From contig CAZBKQ010000009.1 in assembly GCA_964492555.1 (NCBI GenBank), positions 6,902-70,901 of the forward strand: a stretch of 64,000 nt of DNA, in the 5' to 3' direction. The first letter of the stretch is position 1, and every line of letters starts with the position of its first letter. The stretch is from GCA-2709075 sp964492555. GTDB lineage: Bacteria > Pseudomonadota > Alphaproteobacteria > MPNO01 > UBA2964. This document shows, one piece after another, positions 7,922-15,794 of this stretch. Position numbers and translations under genes: made by a program. The notes beneath the pieces are model-generated. The model searched no databases, had not been told where the DNA came from, and saw only the letters and a program-made list of their open reading frames with translations.

Positions 7922-10072
7922 TTACGCGTCCGCCCGCTCAACCGTGCTGACCACGGACAGCCCGCGCAATGCCGCGATAATCTCGTTCAGATGCCGAGTA
8001 TCCCTGACTTCGATGTCGAGCGCCATCTCAAACAGGTCAGGATCCCGGTTCGTTATTTTAAGATTGATGATATTGCCCTCATTGTTTGCGACACCCGCCG
8101 CCAGTTCGGCCAGCGTTCCCCGCTGGTTCTCGACATTGAGCCGCAACCGTCCGACATGGACATGCTTCTCGGCGGAAGGCAAATCCCATGACACATCAAC
8201 CCAGCGTTCGGGCATATCGTAGAAACTTTCCAGCGTGACGCAGTCGATCGTATGGATCGCGACGCCCTTGCCAGGTGTCTGGATTCCGACGACCCGGTCG
8301 CCCGGCAGCGGGTGGCAACAACTCGCATAATGGACCGCGACACCGGCAGTCAGGCCACGTAACGGGATGGCATAGCTCTGCCCGTTCTGTTCCCCTCCCT
8401 CAGTTTCGTGTCCGTCGTCTCCCTTATCCGCCTCCACGCCGTCAGAAGCCCCGAACAGGATCGTCATCACCGCCTCGGCGTTGCGATGGCCTTCTCCGAC
8501 CTCGAAATAAAGCTGATCGATATTGGACAGATCCATTCGCGGCAACACATCCGTCAGAATTGCCTCGGAGAAGTCAAATCCGCGTGCGGCGAATGCCTTT
8601 TCCAATATCGCCGTGCCAAGCTTGATACATTCGTTCCGGCGCTGACTGCGGACAAAGCCCCGGATGCGGGAGCGGGCCTTACCGGTAACGACATAGTGTT
8701 CCCATTCCGGTTCCGGCGTTCCGGGTTGCGAGGTAATGATTTCCACCTGATCACCATTTCGGAGCTTGGTCCGCAAGGGAACGATCCGCCCGTTGATTTT
8801 CGCACTGACGCAACCGTCGCCGACCTCGGAATGGACCTCATAGGCGAAATCGACAGGTGTCGCCCCTTGCGGCAAAGCGATCAGTTCTCCCTTTGGGGTA
8901 AAACAGAACACCCGGTCCTTATAGAGGTCGAGGCGCGTGCGCTCGAAAAACTCTTCCTGATCGGCGGCGTCATCCAGAATTTCGAGCAATTCCTTGACCC
9001 AGCCATACTCCACGGTCTCGATGGGGTCGGCACCTTGCTTGTAGCGCCAATGGGCTGCGACGCCGAATTCGGCGACGTCGTGCATTTCCTGGGTCCGGAA
9101 CTGGATTTCAATCCGGTGGCGCAGCGGGCCGATGATCCCGGTGTGGATCGAACGATAGCCGTTGCGTTTAGGCGTTGAGATATAATCCTTGAAGCGACCG
9201 GGCACGCAGCGATAGGCGTTATGAATGACGCCCAGCGCGCGGTAACAATCCTCCACGCTATCGACCACAATGCGAAACGCCATAATATCGGAAAGACGTC
9301 CGAATTCGACGTTCTTCTGCTGCATCTTGCGCCAGATCGAATAGGGGCTCTTTTCCCGGCCCGATACCATGGCGGGCAGACCGGCTTCCTGAAGAACAGC
9401 TGTCAGTTCATTGCCGATCTGGGCAACGATATCCTGCTCGACGGCTTCTTCACGCAGAAAATTCAGACGCGCGACGATGGTAGCGCGCGCATCCGTGTGC
9501 AGTTCCGCAAAGGCCAGATCCTCCAGATTGTCCTTTAGCGCATGCATTCCGATCCGTTCGGCCAGCGGCGCGAAGATTTCCAGCGTCTCACGCGCGATAC
9601 GCGCCCGTTTTTCGGGGCTCTTGATATGGCGCAAGGTCTGCATGTTGTGCTGACGGTCCGCCAGCTTGACCAGCAACACGCGGATATCGCGCGAGGTCGC
9701 CAGAAGCAGCTTTCGGAAATTCTCGACCTGCCGCTTGTCGTCGGACTGAAGCTCCAGCTTGGAGAGTTTGGTCACGCCATCGACAAGAGCCGCGACGGAT
9801 TCTCCGAAAAGGGATTCGATTTCCTCGATCGTCGCAACCGTATCTTCGACGGTATCGTGAAGAAGACCGGTAACGATCGTGTCGCTGTCGAGCTTAAGGT
9901 CGCTGAGAATTCCGGCGACCTCGACGGGATGGGAAAAATAGGGATCGCCCGACGCACGCTTTTGCGAACCGTGCGCCATCATGGAAAAGACGTAGGCGCG
10001 GTTCAGCGCCTCTTCATTCGCGTCCGCATCATAGGCCCGGACCCGGTTTACAAGTTCATATTGGCGCAGCAT
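7922..10072 (-). CDS. rsh: Bifunctional (p)ppGpp synthetase/hydrolase (RelA/SpoT homologue)
   Basis: The single long stringent-response enzyme usual in alphaproteobacteria; it makes and degrades (p)ppGpp. It has 716 residues. The HD hydrolase domain shows FSHPVEVAGIL and LLHDTVEDT (about 45-85). The synthetase domain has SPYSIWRKM and STPKRNGYRSIHTGI (about 240-320). These are followed by a TGS domain (VFCFTPKGELIALPQGATPVD), a helical region and a C-terminal ACT domain. Both catalytic halves keep their key residues, so both activities are expected. It lies 56 nt downstream of rpoZ. Confidence 0.96.
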   Translation of the reverse strand: MLRQYELVNRVRAYDADANEEALNRAYVFSMMAHGSQKRASGDPYFSHPVEVAGILSDLKLDSDTIVTGLLHDTVEDTVATIEEIESLFGESVAALVDGVTKLSKLELQSDDKRQVENFRKLLLATSRDIRVLLVKLADRQHNMQTLRHIKSPEKRARIARETLEIFAPLAERIGMHALKDNLEDLAFAELHTDARATIVARLNFLREEAVEQDIVAQIGNELTAVLQEAGLPAMVSGREKSPYSIWRKMQQKNVEFGRLSDIMAFRIVVDSVEDCYRALGVIHNAYRCVPGRFKDYISTPKRNGYRSIHTGIIGPLRHRIEIQFRTQEMHDVAEFGVAAHWRYKQGADPIETVEYGWVKELLEILDDAADQEEFFERTRLDLYKDRVFCFTPKGELIALPQGATPVDFAYEVHSEVGDGCVSAKINGRIVPLRTKLRNGDQVEIITSQPGTPEPEWEHYVVTGKARSRIRGFVRSQRRNECIKLGTAILEKAFAARGFDFSEAILTDVLPRMDLSNIDQLYFEVGEGHRNAEAVMTILFGASDGVEADKGDDGHETEGGEQNGQSYAIPLRGLTAGVAVHYASCCHPLPGDRVVGIQTPGKGVAIHTIDCVTLESFYDMPERWVDVSWDLPSAEKHVHVGRLRLNVENQRGTLAELAAGVANNEGNIINLKITNRDPDLFEMALDIEVRDTRHLNEIIAALRGLSVVSTVERADA

Positions 10073-10128
10073 GCCGCCTCCCGCTGGTCAGCAGGGCGGT
10101 TGCCGGACGGGCGGTGCGAGGACCCGTC

Positions 10129-10548
10129 CTATTCCTGCTCCTTGTTGTCATCCGCGGACTCGGTCGGCGTGGCGTCTTCGGACTGTTCCGGTGCCGCCTG
10201 GGTATCGGCAAGCGTGGCATCGATACCGGCGGCCTCGATCATCGCCTCAATTTCGGCGGTCGCGGCCATTTCCGCTTCCAGCGCCTCGATATCGTCCTCA
10301 TCCTCTTCGGCGTCCTCGCGCTCGATATGGCGCTGCATGCCGCGGATGATTTCTTCCTGAAGCTCGTCGTTCTCAACCTTTTCCTCGGCAATTTCACGCA
10401 AGGCGATGACGGGATTTTTATCGTTGTCCTTCTCGACCTGCATCTCGGCGCCGACCGACAGGTCTCGCGCACGCTGGGCGGCAAGAAGCACCAGTTCAAA
10501 CCGGTTTGGTACCTTTTCAACACAATCTTCGACTGTCACGCGGGCCAT
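10129..10548 (-). CDS. rpoZ: DNA-directed RNA polymerase omega subunit
   Basis: Small core-polymerase subunit that aids beta' folding and forms part of a ppGpp site in proteobacteria. The N-terminal MARVTVEDCVEKVPNRFELVLLAAQRARDLS and NPVIALREIAEEKV are the conserved helices. At 139 residues it is longer than the 91 of E. coli because of a very acidic tail after residue 90 (EDAEEDEDDIEALEAEM), a common trait in alphaproteobacteria. The neighbouring rsh makes ppGpp, a functionally sensible pairing. Confidence 0.95.
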   Translation of the reverse strand: MARVTVEDCVEKVPNRFELVLLAAQRARDLSVGAEMQVEKDNDKNPVIALREIAEEKVENDELQEEIIRGMQRHIEREDAEEDEDDIEALEAEMAATAEIEAMIEAAGIDATLADTQAAPEQSEDATPTESADDNKEQE

Positions 10549-10588
10549 GCGTCACGCTCCTTCTGCACGAAATTTCCAGATTGCCGGG

Positions 10589-10618
10589 AATATAGGGGAA
10601 ACCTCCCCCGAAAAGCAA
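10589..10618 (-). promoter_or_regulatory. Candidate sigma-70 promoter for rpoZ-rsh
   Basis: Minus strand TTGCTT (10618-10613), an 18-nt spacer, then TATATT (10594-10589). The spacer contains a GGGGGAGGTTTCCCC dyad. It lies about 40 nt before the rpoZ ATG and downstream of folK, so it could drive rpoZ-rsh separately from folK. Confidence 0.4.
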
Positions 10619-10664
10619 GATATGTAAGTGGTTTATATCGCTTTTTGCCGAATTCAAGCGAATA

Positions 10665-11162
10665 TCAACCGGACATCCGGCGGCATTCCTGATCGGGCGG
10701 CAAACCGGACAACAATTCATGGAGCCCGGCCCCTGTTTTCGGGTGACGCCAATCCGGTGCGATATCCCTTAGCGGCATCAGGACAAATGCCCTCTCTGAC
10801 ATTCTCGGATGCGGCAAGACCGGACGCTGATCAGGCCCGGAAACGATATTCCCGTACGCGATCAGGTCGAGATCCAGGACTCGCGGCGCGTTCCGGTCGC
10901 CCCGAACCCTTCCGAAACGGTCTTCTATCTCATGCATGAATTCCAGCAAATCCAAGGCGGAAAGCCCGGTCTCAAGAGATAATACAGTGTTTACGAACCA
11001 GGGGTCGGCGGACACCGGGACCGGGCTGCTCTCGTAAAGCGGCGCACAGGCGAGAACGGACGTATTCGTACCGTCGAGCGCCCGAATTGCCGCCCTTACC
11101 GTCTCTTTGGGCGCACCAAATTCAGGATGCGGCAAATTGGCGCCGAGCCCTATGAATATCAT
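10665..11162 (-). CDS. folK: 2-amino-4-hydroxy-6-hydroxymethyldihydropteridine diphosphokinase
   Basis: Transfers pyrophosphate from ATP to the pterin alcohol in folate synthesis. It has 165 residues. Diagnostic segments are FIGLGANLPHPE at the start, APLYESSPVP with the substrate loop, FGRVRGDRNAPRVLDLDLIAY (the HPPK signature with paired Asp ligands) and LPHPRMSERAFVLMPL. The folK-rpoZ-rsh order on one strand is standard for the group. The stop leaves 116 nt before rpoZ. Confidence 0.95.
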   Translation of the reverse strand: MIFIGLGANLPHPEFGAPKETVRAAIRALDGTNTSVLACAPLYESSPVPVSADPWFVNTVLSLETGLSALDLLEFMHEIEDRFGRVRGDRNAPRVLDLDLIAYGNIVSGPDQRPVLPHPRMSERAFVLMPLRDIAPDWRHPKTGAGLHELLSGLPPDQECRRMSG

Positions 11163-11305
11163 CGAAAAACACCCCTTTTTCGTATGGCCGGGTTGTTATG
11201 TGAGACAAGCGTTATTATCTATTTTCGAGTGGCGCGCGATGCGCCGCCTATTTATCCGATTTTATTCAGATTTCTTGCTTTATTCCCTAAATTTCAGGAT
11301 CCGAT

Positions 11306-11917
11306 ATGAAAAACGTTAAATTCTATCCGGAAGAACGGATCGGTCTGTTTATCGATGGTTCCAACCTCTACGCCGCCGCGCGCGCTTTGGGTTTCGATAT
11401 CGATTACAAGAATTTGCTGGAGATTTTCTCCTCATCCGGCCGGCTGGTCCGCGCCTATTACTACACCGCCCTGATGGAAGATCAGGAATATCTGCCAATC
11501 CGTCCGCTTGTCGACTGGCTCGACTATAACGGCTACACAATGGTCACCAAGCCGACGAAGGAATTCACCGACTCCGCCGGCCGGCGGAAGATCAAGGGCG
11601 ACATGGATATGGAACTCGCCATCGACGTACTCGAGATGGCGGAACATATCGACCATGTCGTGCTGTTTTCTGGCGACGGGGATTTCAGGCGGTTGGTCGA
11701 TGCGGTTCAGCGTCGTGGTTGCCGTGTGACAGTGGTCAGCACCTTCCGCACCTCGCCGCCGATGGTCGCGGACGAATTGCGCCGCCAGACCGACAACTTC
11801 ATCGAACTCGGTGATCTTGCCGACCGGATCGCCCGTCAGCCGCGGCAGGGTGACAGTCATCCCGATGATTTCGATCCGCCTCCAGGGGCGCCGGACGATA
11901 TGCTGGAGCCCGCCTAA
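11306..11917 (+). CDS. NYN-domain (LabA/DUF88 family) protein
   Basis: A 203-residue PIN-like NYN domain protein, a family thought to contain metal-dependent ribonucleases. Conserved acidic positions appear in GLFIDGSNLY (near residue 17), KGDMDMELAIDVLEMA, and VVLFSGDGDFRRLVDAVQRRG. The last 25 residues are a proline- and acid-rich tail. The ATG at 11306 follows a GGATCC-containing leader; folK is divergent, 143 nt away. The specific RNA target is unknown. A uracil-DNA glycosylase follows after 11 nt on the same strand. Confidence 0.85.
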   Translation: MKNVKFYPEERIGLFIDGSNLYAAARALGFDIDYKNLLEIFSSSGRLVRAYYYTALMEDQEYLPIRPLVDWLDYNGYTMVTKPTKEFTDSAGRRKIKGDMDMELAIDVLEMAEHIDHVVLFSGDGDFRRLVDAVQRRGCRVTVVSTFRTSPPMVADELRRQTDNFIELGDLADRIARQPRQGDSHPDDFDPPPGAPDDMLEPA

Positions 11918-11928
11918 CAGGCACGACA

Positions 11929-12585
11929 TTGGACCGTCTTCCCTTTTCAGACCCGGACCCCGATTGCGATCTATGCCCCAGACTTGCCGCGTTTCGGGAA
12001 GACTGGCGGAGGCGCGAATCGGAATGGTTCAACGCTCCCGTTCCCGCCTTTGGCAATCTCGATGCACAACTTCTGATCGTCGGATTGGCCCCCGGCCTGA
12101 AAGGGGCGAACCGAACCGGCCGCCCCTTTACGGGCGACTATGCCGGCGATTTGCTTTACGCAACGCTCGACAAGTTCGGGTTCGCCAAAGGCAGCTACGC
12201 GAAAATCAGGGATGACGGCCTTGACCTGATAAACTGCCGCATCAGCAATGCTGTTCGCTGTGTGCCGCCGCAAAACAAACCGGTCGGGGCGGAGGTTACC
12301 GCTTGCCGCCCGTTTCTGATCAATGAAATCGCCGCGATGCCCAATTTACGCTGTATTCTGACACTGGGTGCCTTGTCGCATGGAGCGACCCTGGCGGCAT
12401 TGGGTGAAAAAAAATCGGCCTGGAAATTCGGACATGCCGCGTTTCACCTGTTGGACAACGGGCTCGTTCTGGCCAACAGCTATCATTGTTCGCGCTACAA
12501 CACGAACACCGGCCGGCTTACGGAAGAAATGTTCGAAGCCGTGTTTACCGAAATCAGGTCATTGCTGGGCGATCCCGCTCAGTAG
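11929..12585 (+). CDS. Uracil-DNA glycosylase, family 5 (UdgB-like)
   Basis: Iron-sulfur uracil-DNA glycosylase that starts base excision repair. The cluster cysteines are visible in PDCDLCPRL (Cys13, Cys16), in NAVRCVPPQNKP and in EVTACRPFL. Motif A reads GLAPGLKGANRTGRPFTGD, with Ala-Pro-Gly where the family 1 enzymes have a catalytic Asp, as is usual in family 5. The late motif is SYHCSRYNTNTGRLT, with Cys where I would expect Pro. The start is a TTG at 11929 with a weak ribosome site; no better in-frame start exists. Confidence 0.85.
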   Translation: MDRLPFSDPDPDCDLCPRLAAFREDWRRRESEWFNAPVPAFGNLDAQLLIVGLAPGLKGANRTGRPFTGDYAGDLLYATLDKFGFAKGSYAKIRDDGLDLINCRISNAVRCVPPQNKPVGAEVTACRPFLINEIAAMPNLRCILTLGALSHGATLAALGEKKSAWKFGHAAFHLLDNGLVLANSYHCSRYNTNTGRLTEEMFEAVFTEIRSLLGDPAQ

Positions 12586-12609
12586 GTTCCCGGACCGCCC
12601 AGCAAAGAA

Positions 12610-13344
12610 TCAAAGAACGGTCAGCATCGCCGCGACCAGCGGATGCCGGACAACGTCCTTCTGTCCCAGCCTGACGACCGAAACATGATCGCACATATCA
12701 TCAAGACGCGTTGCCGCCTCTCGTAGTCCCGACATCCCGGTCAGCAGATCAGTCTGTTCGGGATCACCGGTCAGAACCAGTTTTGAATTCCAGCCGAGAC
12801 GCGTCAGCAGCATCTTTAGCTGTCCATAGGTGCAATTCTGCGCCTCATCGATGACGACATAGGCGTTATTCAGCGTGCGCCCGCGCATATAGGCGATGGG
12901 CGCCACTTCGATCGCGTCTTCCGCCATCAGCGCCTTGAGCCGTTTCCCCCCCAACCGGTCGGAGAGCACGTCATAGATTGGCCGCAGATAGGGCGCGATT
13001 TTAGCTTCCATATCGCCCGGCAAGAAACCAAGGCTCTCGCCGGCCTCCACCGCCGGGCGGCATAGAATGATGCGCTGGACTTCGCCGGCCTCCAGCGCTT
13101 CCACGGCCTTGGAAACGGCAATAAAAGTCTTACCCGTTCCGGCGGGACCAAGCGCCAGAACGACATCCGAGGTGTCGAGCGCGTCAATCAACAGCGCCTG
13201 TTTTTCGCTCTTCGGTTTGATATGCCGGACATAGCGCGTGTCGGTTCCGGAAAATCCGGGTTGCTCCTGACGCATTGTTTCGGGATACAAAGCGTGGACA
13301 CGGGCTTCGTGACGCGTTGCCTTACGACGGGACCTTTTGCCCAA
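12610..13344 (-). CDS. PhoH family protein (P-loop ATPase)
   Basis: A 244-residue PhoH-like ATPase. Walker A is LALGPAGTGKTFIA (near 70-83), CRPAVEAGESLGFLPGD is the PhoH signature, and Walker B is AYVVIDEAQNCT. This is the short version without an N-terminal KH or PIN domain; its role is poorly known, with RNA metabolism suspected for the family. The start is a TTG, but it has an excellent GGAGG site five nt upstream, which decides it. The N-terminus (MGKRSRRKATRHEARVHAL) is basic. A hairpin-rich stretch with a terminator lies just upstream. Confidence 0.88.
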   Translation of the reverse strand: MGKRSRRKATRHEARVHALYPETMRQEQPGFSGTDTRYVRHIKPKSEKQALLIDALDTSDVVLALGPAGTGKTFIAVSKAVEALEAGEVQRIILCRPAVEAGESLGFLPGDMEAKIAPYLRPIYDVLSDRLGGKRLKALMAEDAIEVAPIAYMRGRTLNNAYVVIDEAQNCTYGQLKMLLTRLGWNSKLVLTGDPEQTDLLTGMSGLREAATRLDDMCDHVSVVRLGQKDVVRHPLVAAMLTVL

Positions 13345-13399
13345 TTAAACCTCCATCAGTTTTGCCGAGACATGCCGAGCGGTGCCGTCCCCGGGAAAC

Positions 13400-13428
13400 A
13401 AAAAAGCCCCCATCGCCAAAATGGGAGC
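13400..13428 (-). terminator. Intrinsic terminator upstream of phoH
   Basis: On the minus strand GCTCCCAT (13428-13421), a 7-nt loop, then ATGGGGGC (13413-13406, one G-T wobble), followed directly by six T. It is a textbook Rho-independent shape. It would end transcripts from the molybdoenzyme/smpB side or a small RNA, 56 nt before the phoH start. Confidence 0.7.
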
Positions 13429-13545
13429 TTCCGGATCCAAGGTTGGTTCGTGCGAACCTGATGTGTCGGGACGAGGAATTGTACTACTCACGTCGAGACC
13501 AGCGCCTGAACTGCGGCACTCATACGAGTACCAGAATCAGGTTAC
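13400..13545 (-). ncRNA. Candidate structured small RNA or attenuator leader
   Basis: Between the molybdoenzyme and phoH, the minus strand holds three successive hairpins. One is GGTACTC/GAGTGCC with a 4-nt loop (13533-13516). The second is a perfect GGTTCG/CGAACC (13458-13445). The third is the terminator at 13428-13400. An 11-codon ORF (MSAAVQALVST) lies between the first two, without a visible ribosome site. I do not recognise it as tmRNA, 6S, SRP RNA or a known riboswitch. It could be a 3'-UTR-derived RNA or a phoH leader. Confidence 0.3.
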
Positions 13546-13590
13546 GGAATAATGACGAATCCCGGAAAAGGTTTTTGACGCCGATACCGG

Positions 13591-14259
13591 CTAATCGTCG
13601 TAGCGTTCCTCTTTCCAGGGGTCGTCCTCATTATGGTAGCCCCGGACTTCCCAGTATCCCGGCCGGTCATCCACCGCAAACTCGATCCGCCGCACCCATT
13701 TCGCGCTTTTCCAGAAATACCAGCGAGGCATGATAATTCGCAGCGGGCCACCATGTCCCGCCGTCAACGGCGCGCCATTCCAGCTATGCGCCAGCAGAAC
13801 ATCATCGGCGGCAAACTGGTCGAGCCGAACATTGGTGGTTTAGCCGTCGCGGCTGTAAAAGATGCAATGAGTCGCGTTGGCAGCGGGTTTAGCGCAGGCA
13901 ATAACATGCGCCGCCGAAACGCCCTTCCACCGATTATCGTAGCGCGACCAACCGGTGACGCAGTGAATATCGCTGACGGTCCCGGTTTGCGGTTGCGACA
14001 GAAAATCCTCCCACGACCAGATAACGCGGCTTTCCACCGCCCCATCGATCCGCAAACGCCATTTTTCAAGATCGATTTTTGGCGTAACGCCAAGATCGAG
14101 AACCGGCCAATCCTTTACCAGGCGCTGACCGGGCGGCAGGCGATCCCGGTTTGGATCACCGTCCTTTCCGGTCAGCAACCGTCCCGACCGCGCCCATTCC
14201 TGTTTCGTCTCAACCAGCTTTTCGCGCGGCCCGGAACCGTCATCCTTTTTATCAGGCAT
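13591..14259 (-). pseudogene. Sulfite-oxidase-fold molybdopterin oxidoreductase with in-frame TAA
   Basis: A YuiH/YedY-like oxidoreductase of 222 codons. The molybdenum-ligand cysteine is in IHCVTGWSRYD, and the N-terminal half runs through RLPPGQRLVKDWPVLDLG. At 13842-13840 the frame meets TAA in FYSRDG-stop-TTNVRLDQF, where the family normally has Tyr. The same frame then continues cleanly for 82 codons with the expected conserved segments (DDVLLAHSWNG, GHGGPLRIIMP, WYFWKSAKWVR, GYHNEDDPWKEERY) to a TAG at 13593. A single base change from TAC or TAT explains it. It may be a real nonsense mutation or a consensus error. The start is the ATG at 14259, three nt past smpB. Confidence 0.8.
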
Positions 14260-14262
14260 GAC

Positions 14263-14730
14263 CTAACCCTTTTCGCGCATCAATCGGCCCTTTTCGCGCT
14301 CCCAATCGCGCTTCTTCTCGGTCTCGCGCTTCTCATATTGACGTTTACCTTTCGCCAGCCCGAGTTCCAGCTTGGCGATCCCGCGATCATTGAAATAGAG
14401 CTTGAGCGGCACGAGAGTCATCCCCTGCCGGTGCACCGCTCCGCCCAGCCGTTCAATCTGACGCCGGTGCAGCAACAACTTTCTTGCGCGGCGCGGTTCA
14501 TGATTGCGGCCCTCGGCCTGTTCATATTCGGGAATATAGGAATTGATCAGCCAGATTTCGCCGCCTTCCTCGCTGGCATAGGATTCAGCGATATTGGCGC
14601 GGCCCGCCCGTAGGGATTTGACCTCGCTGCCGGTCAGGACGATCCCGGTCTCAAGCGAATCCTCAATTGAATAGTTATATCTGGCCTTGCGGTTGACTGC
14701 CGCGGCACGTCCGGCACTGGCGGTCGCCAT
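14263..14730 (-). CDS. smpB: SsrA-binding protein
   Basis: SmpB binds tmRNA and carries it to stalled ribosomes for trans-translation. At 155 residues it matches the family. Characteristic segments are NRKARYNYSIEDSLETGIVLTGSEVKSLRAG, INSYIPEYEQA and the basic C-terminal tail (KRQYEKRETEKKRDWEREKGRLM). The gene lies 13 nt after dapA on the same strand, a conserved pairing. No ssrA gene was seen in this window. Confidence 0.95.
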   Translation of the reverse strand: MATASAGRAAAVNRKARYNYSIEDSLETGIVLTGSEVKSLRAGRANIAESYASEEGGEIWLINSYIPEYEQAEGRNHEPRRARKLLLHRRQIERLGGAVHRQGMTLVPLKLYFNDRGIAKLELGLAKGKRQYEKRETEKKRDWEREKGRLMREKG

Positions 14731-14743
14731 TCATCGATTCCGT

Positions 14744-15616
14744 TCAAATCAAACCGGCGGCCCGCATCGCGGCCTCAACCTTCTTGCGGCTGTCATCCGA
14801 GATCGGGCAAACCGGCAGACGCACATCTTCCGTGCATTTGCCGAGGAGGCTAGCCGCATATTTCACCGGACCCGGGTTGGTCTCGCAAAACAAATCCTTA
14901 TGCAACGGCATCAGCTTTTCATTGATGGATTGCGCGCGGGAAATGTCGCCTGCCCGCCATGCCTTGTGAAATTCCGCCATCAATCCCGGCGCAATGTTCG
15001 CCGTAACGGAAATACAGCCATGCCCGCCCTGGGCAAGGAAACCCAGCTGCGTGCCGTCTTCGCCCGAAAGCTGAATAAAATCTTCTCCCGCCGCCATTTT
15101 CTGCAAGGTGGCGCGGGACACATCATTGGTCGCATCCTTGACCCCGGCGATATTGGGCAGTTCCGCCAGCCGCGCCATGGTTTCCACAGACATATCGACC
15201 ACCGACCGGCTGGGAATATTGTAAATGATAATCGGAATATCGACGGCGTCATTCAGCGCCTTGAAATGCCGGTACATCCCTTCCTGGGTCGGCTTGTTGT
15301 AATAGGGCGTGACGACCAGCGCACCATCCGCCCCGGCATCCTTTGCGTGCCGGGTGAGCATGACCGCCTCGTCCGTGGAGTTCGACCCCGTGCCCGCGAT
15401 AACCGGCACCCGGCCCGCTGCGGTTTCGATACAGAGTTCAACTACCCGCATATGTTCTTCATGGCTAAGCGTCGGTGATTCACCCGTCGTGCCACAAGGA
15501 ACCAGGCCTTCGGTGCCCTCTTCTATATGCCAGTTAACCAGATCCCGGTACGCGTTTTCGTCAAGGGCGCCATCACGAAAAGGTGTGATCAGCGCACAGA
15601 TAGACCCCTGAAACAT
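14744..15616 (-). CDS. dapA: 4-hydroxy-tetrahydrodipicolinate synthase
   Basis: Condenses pyruvate with aspartate semialdehyde, the first committed step to lysine and diaminopimelate. The TIM barrel shows PCGTTGESPTLS, the Tyr in IIYNIPSRSVVDM and the Schiff-base Lys in IAGVKDATND. I chose the ATG at 15616 (MFQGSICALITPF), which aligns with E. coli DapA and gives 290 residues. An in-frame ATG at 15649 would add 11 residues. Confidence 0.95.
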   Translation of the reverse strand: MFQGSICALITPFRDGALDENAYRDLVNWHIEEGTEGLVPCGTTGESPTLSHEEHMRVVELCIETAAGRVPVIAGTGSNSTDEAVMLTRHAKDAGADGALVVTPYYNKPTQEGMYRHFKALNDAVDIPIIIYNIPSRSVVDMSVETMARLAELPNIAGVKDATNDVSRATLQKMAAGEDFIQLSGEDGTQLGFLAQGGHGCISVTANIAPGLMAEFHKAWRAGDISRAQSINEKLMPLHKDLFCETNPGPVKYAASLLGKCTEDVRLPVCPISDDSRKKVEAAMRAAGLI

Positions 15617-15794
15617 GTCGAATTCCCGCAAGTATCTGAAGTTTAACATTTTGCCGCCAGACTGCGGCTTTGGCGCAACTTAAAACGGCTTAATTTTGAC
15701 TGCAAGGGCGCACATCTTGAATGGCCGGGCTGTTGCCTTGAGCCGTCGCCGTCTCTACGCTCGCAATGCGCGGGACGGCGACGGGGCATACGGA

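Noticed and set aside
8408..9178. A 256-codon plus-strand frame inside rsh
   Set aside because: Antisense shadow of conserved synthetase and TGS domains; no ribosome site or family match.
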